Notes: generated from the sequence alone by a model not told the origin. A DNA stretch of 64,000 nucleotides from Vreelandella neptunia (GCF_034479615.1 NZ_CP140255.1:4588001-4652000); one strand, 5' to 3'. Numbered from the stretch's first letter, positions 9,171 to 16,941 are shown. Numbers and translations are program-made.

Positions 9171-10181
9171 ATGCAGCATTTGGATCGGCAAGTGATTGAG
9201 CAAGCGCTTAAGTGGTCGCAGCAAGGGGAAACGATTTGGCTGTGTACCGTGCTCGCCACATTTGGCTCTTCGCCACGCGCGCCGGGCTCGTGGATGGCCG
9301 TCAGCCAAGAGGGCAAGCACATCGGTTCGCTTTCGGGTGGCTGTGTAGAGGATGACTTTATAAAGCGTCTCGGCGAGGGAGAATATGATCGCCCAATTAC
9401 GGTGACGCGCTATGGTGACCCCGACGATACTCAAGGCGCGCATATTGCGCTTCCCTGTGGCGGTGTTTTAGAAGTGTTGATTGAGCGTCTGCTCTCGACT
9501 GCTGACACGCAGGAGCACTTGGCCACCCTGCTAGCTACCCTCGATGGCCATCACCGTTTGATGCGTAACGTGAATTTATCCACGGGAGAACACTCCTTCA
9601 GTGAGGATGCCACGCTCGGCCCTCGGGTGGTTCGGCTGGATGGTCAACCCTACGATGAACAAGAACATGATCGGCAAGATGTTGTTCAAATGCGGATTGC
9701 TCCGGCCAGACGGCTCATTATTGCCGGTATTTCACCCATTTCCGCCCCTTGTGCGGCCTTTGCCGCTACTCTGGGGTTTGAAGTGATCGTCTGCGATCCA
9801 GACGAGGCGGCCTGCGCAGACTTTGCAGTGTCGGGCGTAACTGTCAAAGCATTACTGCCCTCGCTCTACATTGCCTCCGGCGCCTGCCATAGCGCAACGG
9901 CGGTTGTGGCGCTTACTCACGACCCGCGTATTGATGATTTAGCTATGATGGAGGCTGTACGCACGCCTGCTTTCTATATCGGCGTGATGGGCTCAAGGCG
10001 CACATCGACTGCGCGCGCTGAGCGGTTGATTCGGTCTGGGGGGTTAACCGAAGAGGAGGTCAGCCGCCTGCATATGCCGATTGGTCTCGCGCTGGGAAGC
10101 AAGACCCCGGCTGAGATTGCCCTCGCGGTTATGGCGGATATCGTGCGGGTGCAACACGGAAAAACTATCAATGAGCTCTAG
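9171..10181 (+). CDS. XdhC/CoxI-family molybdenum hydroxylase maturation protein (PaoD-like)
   Basis: This 336-residue protein has the XdhC N-terminal domain (ATFGSSPRAPGSWMAV...GSLSGGCVEDDF) and a C-terminal Rossmann-like domain (RRLIIAGISPISAPCAAFAATLGFEVIVCDPD...FYIGVMGSRRTS). Proteins of this family bind the molybdenum cofactor, assist its sulfuration and insert it into the large subunit. Divergent placement next to the hydroxylase operon, and overlap with a cofactor nucleotidyltransferase gene, make a dedicated maturation role likely. The ATG at 9171 has only a weak Shine-Dalgarno. Confidence 0.9.
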   Translation: MQHLDRQVIEQALKWSQQGETIWLCTVLATFGSSPRAPGSWMAVSQEGKHIGSLSGGCVEDDFIKRLGEGEYDRPITVTRYGDPDDTQGAHIALPCGGVLEVLIERLLSTADTQEHLATLLATLDGHHRLMRNVNLSTGEHSFSEDATLGPRVVRLDGQPYDEQEHDRQDVVQMRIAPARRLIIAGISPISAPCAAFAATLGFEVIVCDPDEAACADFAVSGVTVKALLPSLYIASGACHSATAVVALTHDPRIDDLAMMEAVRTPAFYIGVMGSRRTSTARAERLIRSGGLTEEEVSRLHMPIGLALGSKTPAEIALAVMADIVRVQHGKTINEL

Positions 10182-10776
10182 CAACGTTGTCGCATTGGTC
10201 ATGGCCGCCGGTTACTCGCGCCGGTTTGGTGAGCACGACAAGCGCTGCGCGTGCTTGGCTGATGGACGCACGATGTTAGCTGCCAGCGTCGCCAACGCAG
10301 AGCAAGCGTTTCCTCTGCTACGCGTAGCGATCCGCGAAGAGGACGACACAGATCTTTTAGGGCTTGCCGAAGGCACGCCGCTTATTCGCATTCGTCAGGC
10401 GCGCCTTGGGCTGGGTTCAAGTCTGGCCGAGGCGGTAACGGCGCTTAGCAATGATCCTCGCCTCTCGAACGTGGAAGCGGTGGCGATTTTATTGGGCGAT
10501 ATGCCCTACCTGCAGCGAGACACGCTATTCGCGCTACAGCAGCTAGCCACTCACGACACCATCGTGAGGCCCTGCTTCAAAGGCCAACCAGGCCATCCGG
10601 TTATATTCGGACGTTCACAATGGCCAGCCCTTCAAACGTTAAGCGGCGACGCCGGTGCCAAAGACATTATTCGTCGCCACACGGCACACTACCGAGAGTA
10701 TGCCGTGCAGGACAACGGCACGCTTATCGATATCGACGTGCCGGAGGAGCACGGCATCACGGCGCCAGCGTCATGA
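10171..10776 (+). CDS. MocA-like molybdenum cofactor nucleotidyltransferase
   Basis: I chose the ATG at 10171, overlapping the XdhC stop by 11 bp, because it gives the family N-terminus MSSSNVVALVMAAGYSRRFG; an upstream in-frame start would add 30 unrelated residues. The 201-residue protein has the nucleotide-binding loop AAGYSRRFGEHDKR, the metal-binding ILLGDMPY and the GQPGHPVIFG motif typical of MocA, which adds CMP to the molybdenum cofactor. The PaoABC family uses that cytosine form, so the context fits. The 3' end overlaps the convergent DUF411 gene by 20 bp. Confidence 0.88.
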   Translation: MSSSNVVALVMAAGYSRRFGEHDKRCACLADGRTMLAASVANAEQAFPLLRVAIREEDDTDLLGLAEGTPLIRIRQARLGLGSSLAEAVTALSNDPRLSNVEAVAILLGDMPYLQRDTLFALQQLATHDTIVRPCFKGQPGHPVIFGRSQWPALQTLSGDAGAKDIIRRHTAHYREYAVQDNGTLIDIDVPEEHGITAPAS

Positions 10777-11203
10777 ACGGCTCATCTTGCTGGTCGCTAA
10801 ACGCATAGACGTTGTAGGGCTCGTCCTGAGGCCCCGGCATACCCGGCGTGCCAATGGGCATACCGGCCAAGCCAATACCGTCAAGATCAGGCTGTTGCTC
10901 GAACAGCGCCTGCACGGCTTCCATCGGAACATGGCCTTCGATCCAATACTCGCCCATCTCGATGGTATGGCACGACCCCAGTCCGTAGGGCACGCCCGCC
11001 TGCTGCTTGACATCGCCTAGCTCTACGTCATCAATGATCGTTACTTCTACGCCGAGTTCTTCAAGATGGCGTGCATAACCGTCACAGCAGCCGCACTGGG
11101 GATTTTTATACAGTGTGGCCTCGTCAGGCAGTGCCGCATGGGCCGTGGTGGCCCCCAGAACCAGTGCGCCGGATAAAAATAGTGATGTCGTTAAACGGCT
11201 CAT
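10757..11203 (-). CDS. DUF411 periplasmic metal-associated protein
   Basis: A 148-residue exported protein. The signal peptide MSRLTTSLFLSGALVLGATTAHA is followed by the DUF411 core: LYKNPQCGCCDGYARHLEELG (CxCC cluster), GLGSCHTIEMGEYWIEGHVP and GIGLAGMPIGTPGMPG. DUF411 proteins recur in copper and other metal-resistance loci, but I know of no established biochemical function. It is the second gene of a two-gene unit; its ATG overlaps the TGA of the 49-codon gene upstream (ATGA), so it is translationally coupled. Transcription probably starts at the MerR-type promoter at 11407-11438. Confidence 0.88.
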   Translation of the reverse strand: MSRLTTSLFLSGALVLGATTAHAALPDEATLYKNPQCGCCDGYARHLEELGVEVTIIDDVELGDVKQQAGVPYGLGSCHTIEMGEYWIEGHVPMEAVQALFEQQPDLDGIGLAGMPIGTPGMPGPQDEPYNVYAFSDQQDEPFMTLAP

Positions 11204-11349
11204 GCGTGGCCTCCTTGATGAGAACGACTAAAAAGATATTTAGTAAGCGACGCGATCCCAAGCCCCGCCAGCAATAAAAATGCGAGAGGCATTAACCAGC
11301 CTACCCAGCCCAAAGAGCTCATAAAGGCAAAACAGTCTGCGTTCATCAT
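11200..11349 (-). CDS. Small (49-residue) single-span membrane protein
   Basis: A short gene encoding a protein that begins MMNADCFAFMSSLGWVGW, continues with one hydrophobic segment (LMPLAFLLLAGLGIASLT) and ends in a basic, His-containing tail (KYLFSRSHQGGHA). Support comes from a good Shine-Dalgarno (TAGGAG, 7 nt before the first ATG), a 4-bp ATGA overlap with DUF411, and a metal-type promoter just upstream. I do not recognise the family. One Cys near the N-terminus and the His-rich end might bind metal, which is inference. The second ATG at 11346 is an alternative start. Confidence 0.72.
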   Translation of the reverse strand: MMNADCFAFMSSLGWVGWLMPLAFLLLAGLGIASLTKYLFSRSHQGGHA

Positions 11350-11406
11350 GGCAAAACTCCTACGAGCATTAAAGCAATGATACCAACATGCTTATTACAC
11401 AACTGA

Positions 11407-11438
11407 AGCTTACAACCTATGTGTGACACGGAGGTCAA
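11407..11438 (-). promoter_or_regulatory. MerR-family (CueR-type) promoter and operator for the small ORF-DUF411 unit
   Basis: Reading leftward, -35 TTGACC and -10 TAAGCT are separated by an unusually long 20-bp spacer. The spacer contains the dyad ACCT-N13-AGGT (11415-11435). A 21-bp dyad starting inside the -35 and a 19-20-bp spacer are the established geometry of promoters untwisted by MerR-family metal sensors such as CueR and ZntR. The start of transcription would be about 50 bp before the 49-codon gene. A second site with the same geometry lies at 17007-17038. No MerR-type gene is in the window. Confidence 0.7.
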
Positions 11439-11568
11439 GTTAGCCAGCATGTTTAACAATGCTTTCTTGACGCAGGTCATTAGGCTCTGTCCGAAAACTC
11501 ACGGTTCAGGCTCATTTCAGGTTCGCGCGATATAAGTAATGGGTAAATACCACTGCGAGGCAAACATA

Positions 11569-12072
11569 ATGCGCACGAATTACCTGATGCTTGGCCTACT
11601 AACGGTATCGCTTAGTACCTTAACCTTCACAGCATGGGCCGCTGGTGAGCACGAGGACAGTCAGCACAGCGCTAGCAATGCCGAGGTTGACCGCACGATT
11701 AGCGTAGAAGCGGGTGATATGTGGTTTGATCCTGAAGCCATACAAGTCACCGCAGGTGAAACCATTCGGTTTGAAATTATCAATAATGGCAACCTTGAAC
11801 ACGAATTTGTAATAGGTGATAAAGCCGCCCAGGAAGAGCATCGGATAATGATGCAGGAAATGAGTGGCGGCCATGGTGACGCTCATGGCGGACACGGTGG
11901 CCACGACATGGCAGAAGGTGCGCACGGCGGGCAGATGCCATCTATCACCATTGGGGCAGGTGAGACCAAAACACTGGTGTGGACAGCCCCCTCGAACGTT
12001 GAGAGTCTGGAGTACGCCTGTAATATCCCTGGCCATTATGAATCAGGGATGTATGGTGATATTAATTTCTAA
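11569..12072 (+). CDS. Periplasmic cupredoxin with His/Gly-rich insertion
   Basis: A 167-residue exported blue-copper-type protein. I chose the ATG at 11569 (GAGG 8 nt upstream) because it gives the signal peptide MRTNYLMLGLLTVSLSTLTFTAWA; the in-frame ATG at 11539 adds ten residues. The mature part has a cupredoxin fold with likely type-1 copper ligands: His in NLEHEFVIG, then Cys, His and Met in YACNIPGHYESGMYG. A His/Gly-rich loop (GGHGDAHGGHGGHDMAEGAHGG) is inserted between the two ligand strands and probably binds extra metal. It lies directly upstream of the two-component system and CopAB. Confidence 0.9.
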   Translation: MRTNYLMLGLLTVSLSTLTFTAWAAGEHEDSQHSASNAEVDRTISVEAGDMWFDPEAIQVTAGETIRFEIINNGNLEHEFVIGDKAAQEEHRIMMQEMSGGHGDAHGGHGGHDMAEGAHGGQMPSITIGAGETKTLVWTAPSNVESLEYACNIPGHYESGMYGDINF

Positions 12073-12091
12073 CGCGATATAACCTATGAAA

Positions 12092-12215
12092 CCTCTGATT
12101 AACTATTGCGCTTGGCCATACTGCGTTAAAAATCATCTCAAAATGCTCATTTACAACCCCGCTTTTTCGTTGATTTTTGCCTTGTCTGGCCTGCGCTCAT
12201 CACATTAATCAGAGG
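12092..12215. repeat. MITE-like palindromic element (124 bp)
   Basis: Perfect 11-bp terminal inverted repeats, CCTCTGATTAA (12092-12102) and TTAATCAGAGG (12205-12215), enclose a sequence that itself folds back imperfectly. AAAAATCA (12128-12135) pairs with TGATTTTT (12171-12178), and the GCGCTTGGCCA region pairs roughly with TGGCCTGCGC. It carries no ORF. It sits between the cupredoxin stop and the response regulator start, and the AGAGG of the right terminal repeat lies where that gene's Shine-Dalgarno should be. I infer a small non-autonomous mobile element or dispersed hairpin repeat; no second copy is visible in this window. Confidence 0.6.
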
Positions 12216-12221
12216 CTCCCT

Positions 12222-12887
12222 ATGAAACTGTTGCTTTTAGAAGACGATGACCTATTAGCTGAAAGTTTGGCTGAAAGTCTGAAAGACAACGGTTACCTCG
12301 TCGACGTAGCCGACACCGTTAAGTCGGCTACGTCGTTCATGGCAACCGAGGAGTACGAGCTTGCCATCCTAGATATTGGATTACCCGATGGTTCGGGTCT
12401 TGAGCTAATCACGCGTTGGCGCAAGCAAAAACGCCCGACCCCGGTTCTGATACTCACCGCGCGCGACACCTGGGAAGACAAGGTCATTGGCTTGGAAACA
12501 GGGGCTGACGACTACCTCACCAAACCCTTTCACGAAGCCGAACTGATGGCGCGTTTAAAGGCCCTGCTACGCAGGCACTCTGGCCAATTATCCCAAGTCA
12601 TCACTCTCAACGGGGTGTCCTTGGATGAAGCGGGCCAGCGTGTTTGTAGCGAAGGGACAACATGGCGTTCGCTTACCGCCACCGAGTTTCGACTACTACG
12701 CTACCTGATGCTCCACCCTGACCGTATTCACTCCAAGGAGCGATTGCTGGAACAGCTTTACGCGTTGGAGCAAGACGCTGCCGCACCCAACTTGGTAGAG
12801 GTATACGTGGCTCGTTTGCGCCGTTATCTTGGCAAATCGATTATCCAGACACGCCGCGGCCAGGGGTACGTTTTTGTTTCACGTTAA
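12222..12887 (+). CDS. OmpR/PhoB-family response regulator (CopR/QseB-like)
   Basis: A 221-residue regulator. The receiver domain has the acidic pocket EDDD at 7-10, the phosphoacceptor Asp51 in LAILDIGLPDGSG and the conserved LTKPF lysine. A C-terminal winged helix follows (RSLTATEFRLLRYLMLHPDRIHSKERLLEQLY...VEVYVARLRRYLG). I chose the ATG at 12222 (MKLLLLEDDD); its Shine-Dalgarno AGAGG is part of the right end of the palindromic element. Its position between a cupredoxin gene and copAB points to copper-responsive control of the cluster, as in the Pseudomonas CopRS system. Confidence 0.92.
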   Translation: MKLLLLEDDDLLAESLAESLKDNGYLVDVADTVKSATSFMATEEYELAILDIGLPDGSGLELITRWRKQKRPTPVLILTARDTWEDKVIGLETGADDYLTKPFHEAELMARLKALLRRHSGQLSQVITLNGVSLDEAGQRVCSEGTTWRSLTATEFRLLRYLMLHPDRIHSKERLLEQLYALEQDAAAPNLVEVYVARLRRYLGKSIIQTRRGQGYVFVSR

Positions 12888-14208
12888 TAAACGTAGCTTA
12901 AGGTTTCGCCTGCTAGCTTGGCTGGGAGGCGTTGCGCTCTTAGTCGTGGGTTTGACATGGTTGCTGCACGGCGTGTTTTTGCAAAATCTTGCTAAGGAGT
13001 TTCTCGGTGAACGCCTCAAGCGTGAAGCCGAACACGCAGTATCGCAGTTGGAAAATGACCAGTTAGCCATACCCTCTTCGCTCACATCGGCGAGTCAAAG
13101 TTATCAGGTTTTTCACCACCTTTATGTGCTGCGACTTAATGGTGAGATCAGCGCCTCACACCCCGAATGGCAACGTCAGCTAGCAACCTTACTTGAGGAA
13201 GCTGGTGATTCGCTAGTCGAGGTAAAGCGCGGCGAGCGCCACTTACTGGTGTATCGCCAGCAACTCGAGTGGCAAGGCACCAACGGCGTATTGTTAATCG
13301 GTGAAGATTTTTCTCAGGTAGAAAAAGGTTTAGCCACTTTGCACTGGTGGGTAGGTGGCATTGCGGCAGGCCTGCTATCGGTGCTGGTGGCACTCAACAT
13401 GCTGGCCGTTAATCGTGGCCTGAAGCCATTATGGCAACTGCGACAACAGCTTGAAGAGCTCCAGTCTGGAGAGCGTCAACGGCTTTCTCTTGCAGCCCCC
13501 GCAGAGCTTGATGGCTTGGTCGCACAACTCAATCGCTTTATGGATGACATCGACTTGCGATTGCAGCGCTCACGAGAGTCGGTAGCCAACCTTTCTCATG
13601 CGCTTAAGACACCTTTGGCGGCGATCACCCAAGTACTTAGAGGCGGCAGACCCATTGATGAAAGCCGCCGCCACAAGGTACTGATGCGATTGGAGGATAT
13701 CAACGCTCAGTTAGATGCCGAGCTTCGCCGCGCGCGTATTGCTGGCCCCCATGCAGGGCGCATGACCCACCTCGCCCGCGACAGCCAGCGCCTGATGGTT
13801 ATGTTTCAGAGCCTCTATCCTCAGCAGGTGTTCGAGCTAACGCAAGCAGTTAATCAGCGCGACCAAGTGCCTATCGACGCCCACGATTACGCCGAAATGC
13901 TGGGCATTGTGTTGGATAACGCAGGCAAATGGGCCACCAACGCGATTCGTTGCCATATCAGCACTTCTGAGCTCGCTCTAACACTAACGATTGACGACGA
14001 CGGCCCCGGCGTTGCTGAAAGCGATATAGCGCGCTTGGGCGAGCGCGGCACCCGGCTGGATGAACGCCGTCCTGGTTACGGCCTGGGGCTTTCCATACTT
14101 GCGCAGCTAGTGGCGCGTTACGCAGGACACTGCCAGTTCGAACGCAGCCCGTTGGGTGGTCTGCGGGTAACCACCACGCTGCCACTAAGGGGTATTAACG
14201 CCGCATAG
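12874..14208 (+). CDS. Sensor histidine kinase of the copper cluster
   Basis: About 444 residues. The layout is an N-terminal TM (LLAWLGGVALLVVGLTWLLHG), a periplasmic domain of about 130 residues, a second TM (WWVGGIAAGLLSVLVALNMLAV), a HAMP-like linker, the H-box NLSHALKTPLAAIT, the N-box GIVLDNAGKWA and the ATP-lid motifs DDDGPG and GYGLGLSIL. No ATG fits near the start. The best candidate is a TTG at 12874 with AGGGG 7 nt upstream, giving a 14-bp overlap with the response regulator. A TTG at 12829 is possible but less likely. It is the partner of the upstream regulator. Confidence 0.9.
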   Translation: MFHVNKRSLRFRLLAWLGGVALLVVGLTWLLHGVFLQNLAKEFLGERLKREAEHAVSQLENDQLAIPSSLTSASQSYQVFHHLYVLRLNGEISASHPEWQRQLATLLEEAGDSLVEVKRGERHLLVYRQQLEWQGTNGVLLIGEDFSQVEKGLATLHWWVGGIAAGLLSVLVALNMLAVNRGLKPLWQLRQQLEELQSGERQRLSLAAPAELDGLVAQLNRFMDDIDLRLQRSRESVANLSHALKTPLAAITQVLRGGRPIDESRRHKVLMRLEDINAQLDAELRRARIAGPHAGRMTHLARDSQRLMVMFQSLYPQQVFELTQAVNQRDQVPIDAHDYAEMLGIVLDNAGKWATNAIRCHISTSELALTLTIDDDGPGVAESDIARLGERGTRLDERRPGYGLGLSILAQLVARYAGHCQFERSPLGGLRVTTTLPLRGINAA

Positions 14209-14277
14209 CGTCTTTTTCAGCATTGATTCAGCTTGCTCCCCCAAGATGATGAAATTCATCAGCGATGGGAGCTTTAT

Positions 14278-16128
14278 ATGACGCGTTCGAATTTTATCAC
14301 CCACCCGCTTTCACGCCGCCAGGTGCTGAAAGGCAGTGCGGCGCTGGGGTTGGGCTCTGCCGCTGCCATGGGTTTGAGCCCCGCCTGGGCCAACCCCTGG
14401 GGGCGTACAAACGTCTATTCCAAGGGCGTGGAAGAAGGCCCGGAGGTATCGCTGGCCATCCGGCGTGAGTCCATTTCTATTGATGGCCAGGAGACCAGCG
14501 CTTTTAGCATCAACGGTACTAGCCCCGGCCCGTTGATTCGCCTAAAGGAAGGGCAGGACGCGGTGCTACGCGTTACCAACCTACTTAATGAATCCACCTC
14601 CATTCATTGGCACGGCTTGATTCTGCCACCGGAAATGGATGGAGTACCGGGGGTCAGCTTTGCCGGTATCGCGCCCGGTGAAACCTTCACCTACCGCTTC
14701 CCTGTGCGCCAGAACGGCACCTACTGGTACCACAGCCACTCAGGTATGCAGGAGCAGCTAGGCCACGTGGGGCCGCTGATTATCGACGCTGACGAGCGCG
14801 AGCCTTTCCGCTATGACCGCGAACACGTGCCGCTGCTGACGGACTGGACGTTTGAAGACCCCATGTCGGTATTTCGCAATCTGAAAACCATGGAGGGTTA
14901 TTACAACTTTCAGGAACGCACGGTTGCCGATTTCTTTGCCGATGTACGGCAAAATGGTTTAGCCCCCACCGTCGAGATGCGCGGCATGTGGGCCAAAATG
15001 CGCATGAGCTCACGGGATATTGCCGACGTTACCGGCAGTACCTACACCTACCTGCTCAACGGCCACTCCCCAGAGGAAAACTGGAACGCCCTGTTCAAGC
15101 CGGGTGAGCGTGTTCGGCTACGAGTGATCAATGGCTCGGCGATGTCCTACTTCGATGTACGTATACCCGGCCTCAAAATGACCGTAGTAGCCGCCGACGG
15201 CCAACCGGTTCAGCCCGTCCCTGTCGATGAGTTCCGTATCGGTGTTGCCGAAACCTACGACGTCTTGGTGTCACCCGAAGACGATCAAGCCTACACCATC
15301 TTTGCCGAATCCATGGATCGCAGCGGCTACGCTCGTGCCACCCTAGCCCCGCGTGAAGGCATGCAGGCGGAGATTCCTGACCGTCGCCAAATTGCTGACC
15401 GCGGTATGGAAGCCATGGGTGCCCATGGCATGGGCGGCATGGATCACTCCACTATGGAGGGCATGGATCATTCGGGTATGTCGAACATGCAGGGCATGGA
15501 TCACTCGGGCATGTCCAATATGGACGATATGGATCATTCCAACATGGAAGGCATGGATCATTCAGCTATGTCGGGTATGAGTGGCATGGAACACCCCACT
15601 GGTATGACCGGAGAGCAGCACAACGCACTCGCAAGCGGCATGCTGGCGTCTGGTGAAGCCCAGCCGGGCTCGCGCTATGGTCAAGTGGGCATAGGTATTG
15701 ATCCCAACGAGCGCCGTGTACTGGTTTACCAAGACTTGAAAGCCTTCACTCCTTGGCCCGACCGCCGCGAGCCTGGACGCGAGCTTGAACTGCACCTCAC
15801 CGGCAACATGGAGCGCTACATGTGGTCGTTCGACGGCCAAAAATTCAGCGAGGTCTCCGGCCCCATCCACTTCGAAAAGGGCGAGCGCCTACGCCTGATC
15901 CTGGTCAACGACACCATGATGGAACACCCCATTCACCTGCACGGTATGTGGATGGAGCTGGAAAACGGTCAGGGGGAGCTGATTCCGCGCAAGCACACCC
16001 TGAACGTTAAGCCCGGCGAGCGGGTTTCGGCGCTGATCACGGCAGATGCCGAAGGCAGTTGGGCCTTCCATTGCCATCTGCTTTATCACATGGATGCCGG
16101 AATGTTCCGCGTTGTTCAGGTTTCTTAA
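14278..16128 (+). CDS. copA: Copper resistance multicopper oxidase CopA
   Basis: A 616-residue periplasmic multicopper oxidase. The Tat leader SRRQVLKGSAALGLGSAAAMG is followed by the copper-binding motifs IHWHGLILP, GTYWYHSHSGMQEQ, HPIHLHGMWMELE and WAFHCHLLYHMDAGM. A Met/His-rich segment with five MDHS units and one MEHP (about residues 388-440) interrupts the chain and is expected to bind Cu(I) or Cu(II), as in PcoA/CopA. I chose the ATG at 14278 (GGGAG just upstream), which puts the RR pair near the N-terminus. copB follows after 9 bp, and the two-component system lies upstream. Confidence 0.95.
   Translation: MTRSNFITHPLSRRQVLKGSAALGLGSAAAMGLSPAWANPWGRTNVYSKGVEEGPEVSLAIRRESISIDGQETSAFSINGTSPGPLIRLKEGQDAVLRVTNLLNESTSIHWHGLILPPEMDGVPGVSFAGIAPGETFTYRFPVRQNGTYWYHSHSGMQEQLGHVGPLIIDADEREPFRYDREHVPLLTDWTFEDPMSVFRNLKTMEGYYNFQERTVADFFADVRQNGLAPTVEMRGMWAKMRMSSRDIADVTGSTYTYLLNGHSPEENWNALFKPGERVRLRVINGSAMSYFDVRIPGLKMTVVAADGQPVQPVPVDEFRIGVAETYDVLVSPEDDQAYTIFAESMDRSGYARATLAPREGMQAEIPDRRQIADRGMEAMGAHGMGGMDHSTMEGMDHSGMSNMQGMDHSGMSNMDDMDHSNMEGMDHSAMSGMSGMEHPTGMTGEQHNALASGMLASGEAQPGSRYGQVGIGIDPNERRVLVYQDLKAFTPWPDRREPGRELELHLTGNMERYMWSFDGQKFSEVSGPIHFEKGERLRLILVNDTMMEHPIHLHGMWMELENGQGELIPRKHTLNVKPGERVSALITADAEGSWAFHCHLLYHMDAGMFRVVQVS
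15439..15597 (+). repeat. Degenerate tandem repeat encoding the Met/His-rich segment of CopA
   Basis: Imperfect repeats of ATGGATCAYTC plus Met/Ser/Gly codons encode MDHSTMEG, MDHSGMSNMQG, MDHSGMSNMDD, MDHSNMEG, MDHSAMSGMSG and MEHP. The unit alternates between about 8 and 11 codons, so it can expand or contract in frame. Confidence 0.85.
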
Positions 16129-16137
16129 GGAGGCAGT

Positions 16138-16902
16138 ATGAAAGCCAAGCTCTACTTCACTGGCATTAGCTTAGCGTTTGTCATAACCACCGCTGCCCAT
16201 GCGGAAGATGGTTACGATGCGCCGAAAGATTGGCCAGCCCCGATGATGGAACACAATATGGGTATGGCGCTCTTTGATCGTCTTGAATATAGCGTGCCCG
16301 ATAACGGCGAAGAGGCCGTTGTGTGGGACTTTCAAGGCTGGTACGGCGGCGATGTTAACCGTGTATACCTCAAGTCGGAAGGCGAGAACGTCCAGGGCGA
16401 CGGCGAGGATGCCGAGTTCGAATCCCTTGAACTGCTCTACAGTCGCCTGGTTGCCGACTTTTGGGAGTTACAGGGCGGCGTGGGTTACCAGGGTGGCGTA
16501 TTTTCCGATGACCACGCCGAGCGCACCTATGCCGTGGTAGGCCTGCAAGGGGTGATGCCCTACGGCATCGAAACCGATGTCGCCCTAAAGCTGAGCGATG
16601 ACGGCGACCTGGCCGCCAGCTTTGAGGGCGAATACGACCTGCGCCTGACGCAACGCCTTTATCTGCAGCCACGTACTGAAATAGCCGTTGCTGCCAGCGA
16701 AGTCGAGGAGTTTGGTGTCGGCGAGGGGCTAAACTCAGTGCGTGTGGGTATGCGTCTCGGCTATGAAGTGTCCCGCCGCTTCGCTCCGTACGTGGGCGCT
16801 TACTGGGTAAAAGAGTATGGCGATACCGCCGACCTTTCGCGTGCTAGTGGGAATAGTAGCGAAGATGCCGGTGTGGTTGCAGGTGTCAGGTTAATGTTTT
16901 AA
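16138..16902 (+). CDS. copB: Copper resistance outer-membrane protein CopB
   Basis: A 254-residue exported protein. The signal peptide MKAKLYFTGISLAFVITTAAHA is followed by alternating beta-strand patterns that end in an aromatic residue (GVVAGVRLMF), typical of an outer-membrane barrel. The segment WPAPMMEHNMGMALFDRLEY and the following WDFQGWYGGDVNRVYLKSEGE are typical of CopB/PcoB. CopB proteins act with CopA in periplasmic and outer-membrane copper sequestration. The chain is shorter than many CopB proteins because the N-terminal Met-rich repeats are nearly absent; here that function may lie in CopA. An AAGGAGG Shine-Dalgarno overlaps the copA stop. Confidence 0.92.
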   Translation: MKAKLYFTGISLAFVITTAAHAEDGYDAPKDWPAPMMEHNMGMALFDRLEYSVPDNGEEAVVWDFQGWYGGDVNRVYLKSEGENVQGDGEDAEFESLELLYSRLVADFWELQGGVGYQGGVFSDDHAERTYAVVGLQGVMPYGIETDVALKLSDDGDLAASFEGEYDLRLTQRLYLQPRTEIAVAASEVEEFGVGEGLNSVRVGMRLGYEVSRRFAPYVGAYWVKEYGDTADLSRASGNSSEDAGVVAGVRLMF

Positions 16903-16916
16903 ATCGTTAAGCACTG

Positions 16917-16941
16917 CGCCACCGGAAGGTGGCGTTTTTTT
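16917..16941 (+). terminator. Rho-independent terminator of the copper operon
   Basis: CGCCACC (16917-16923) and GGTGGCG (16928-16934) form a 7-bp stem with a GGAA tetraloop, followed by seven T. It lies 14 bp after the copB stop. Confidence 0.9.

Noticed and set aside
10757..10776. Overlap of the MocA-like and DUF411 genes as a frameshift or assembly error
   Set aside because: Both proteins end with family-typical lengths; a 20-bp convergent overlap is ordinary in compact genomes.
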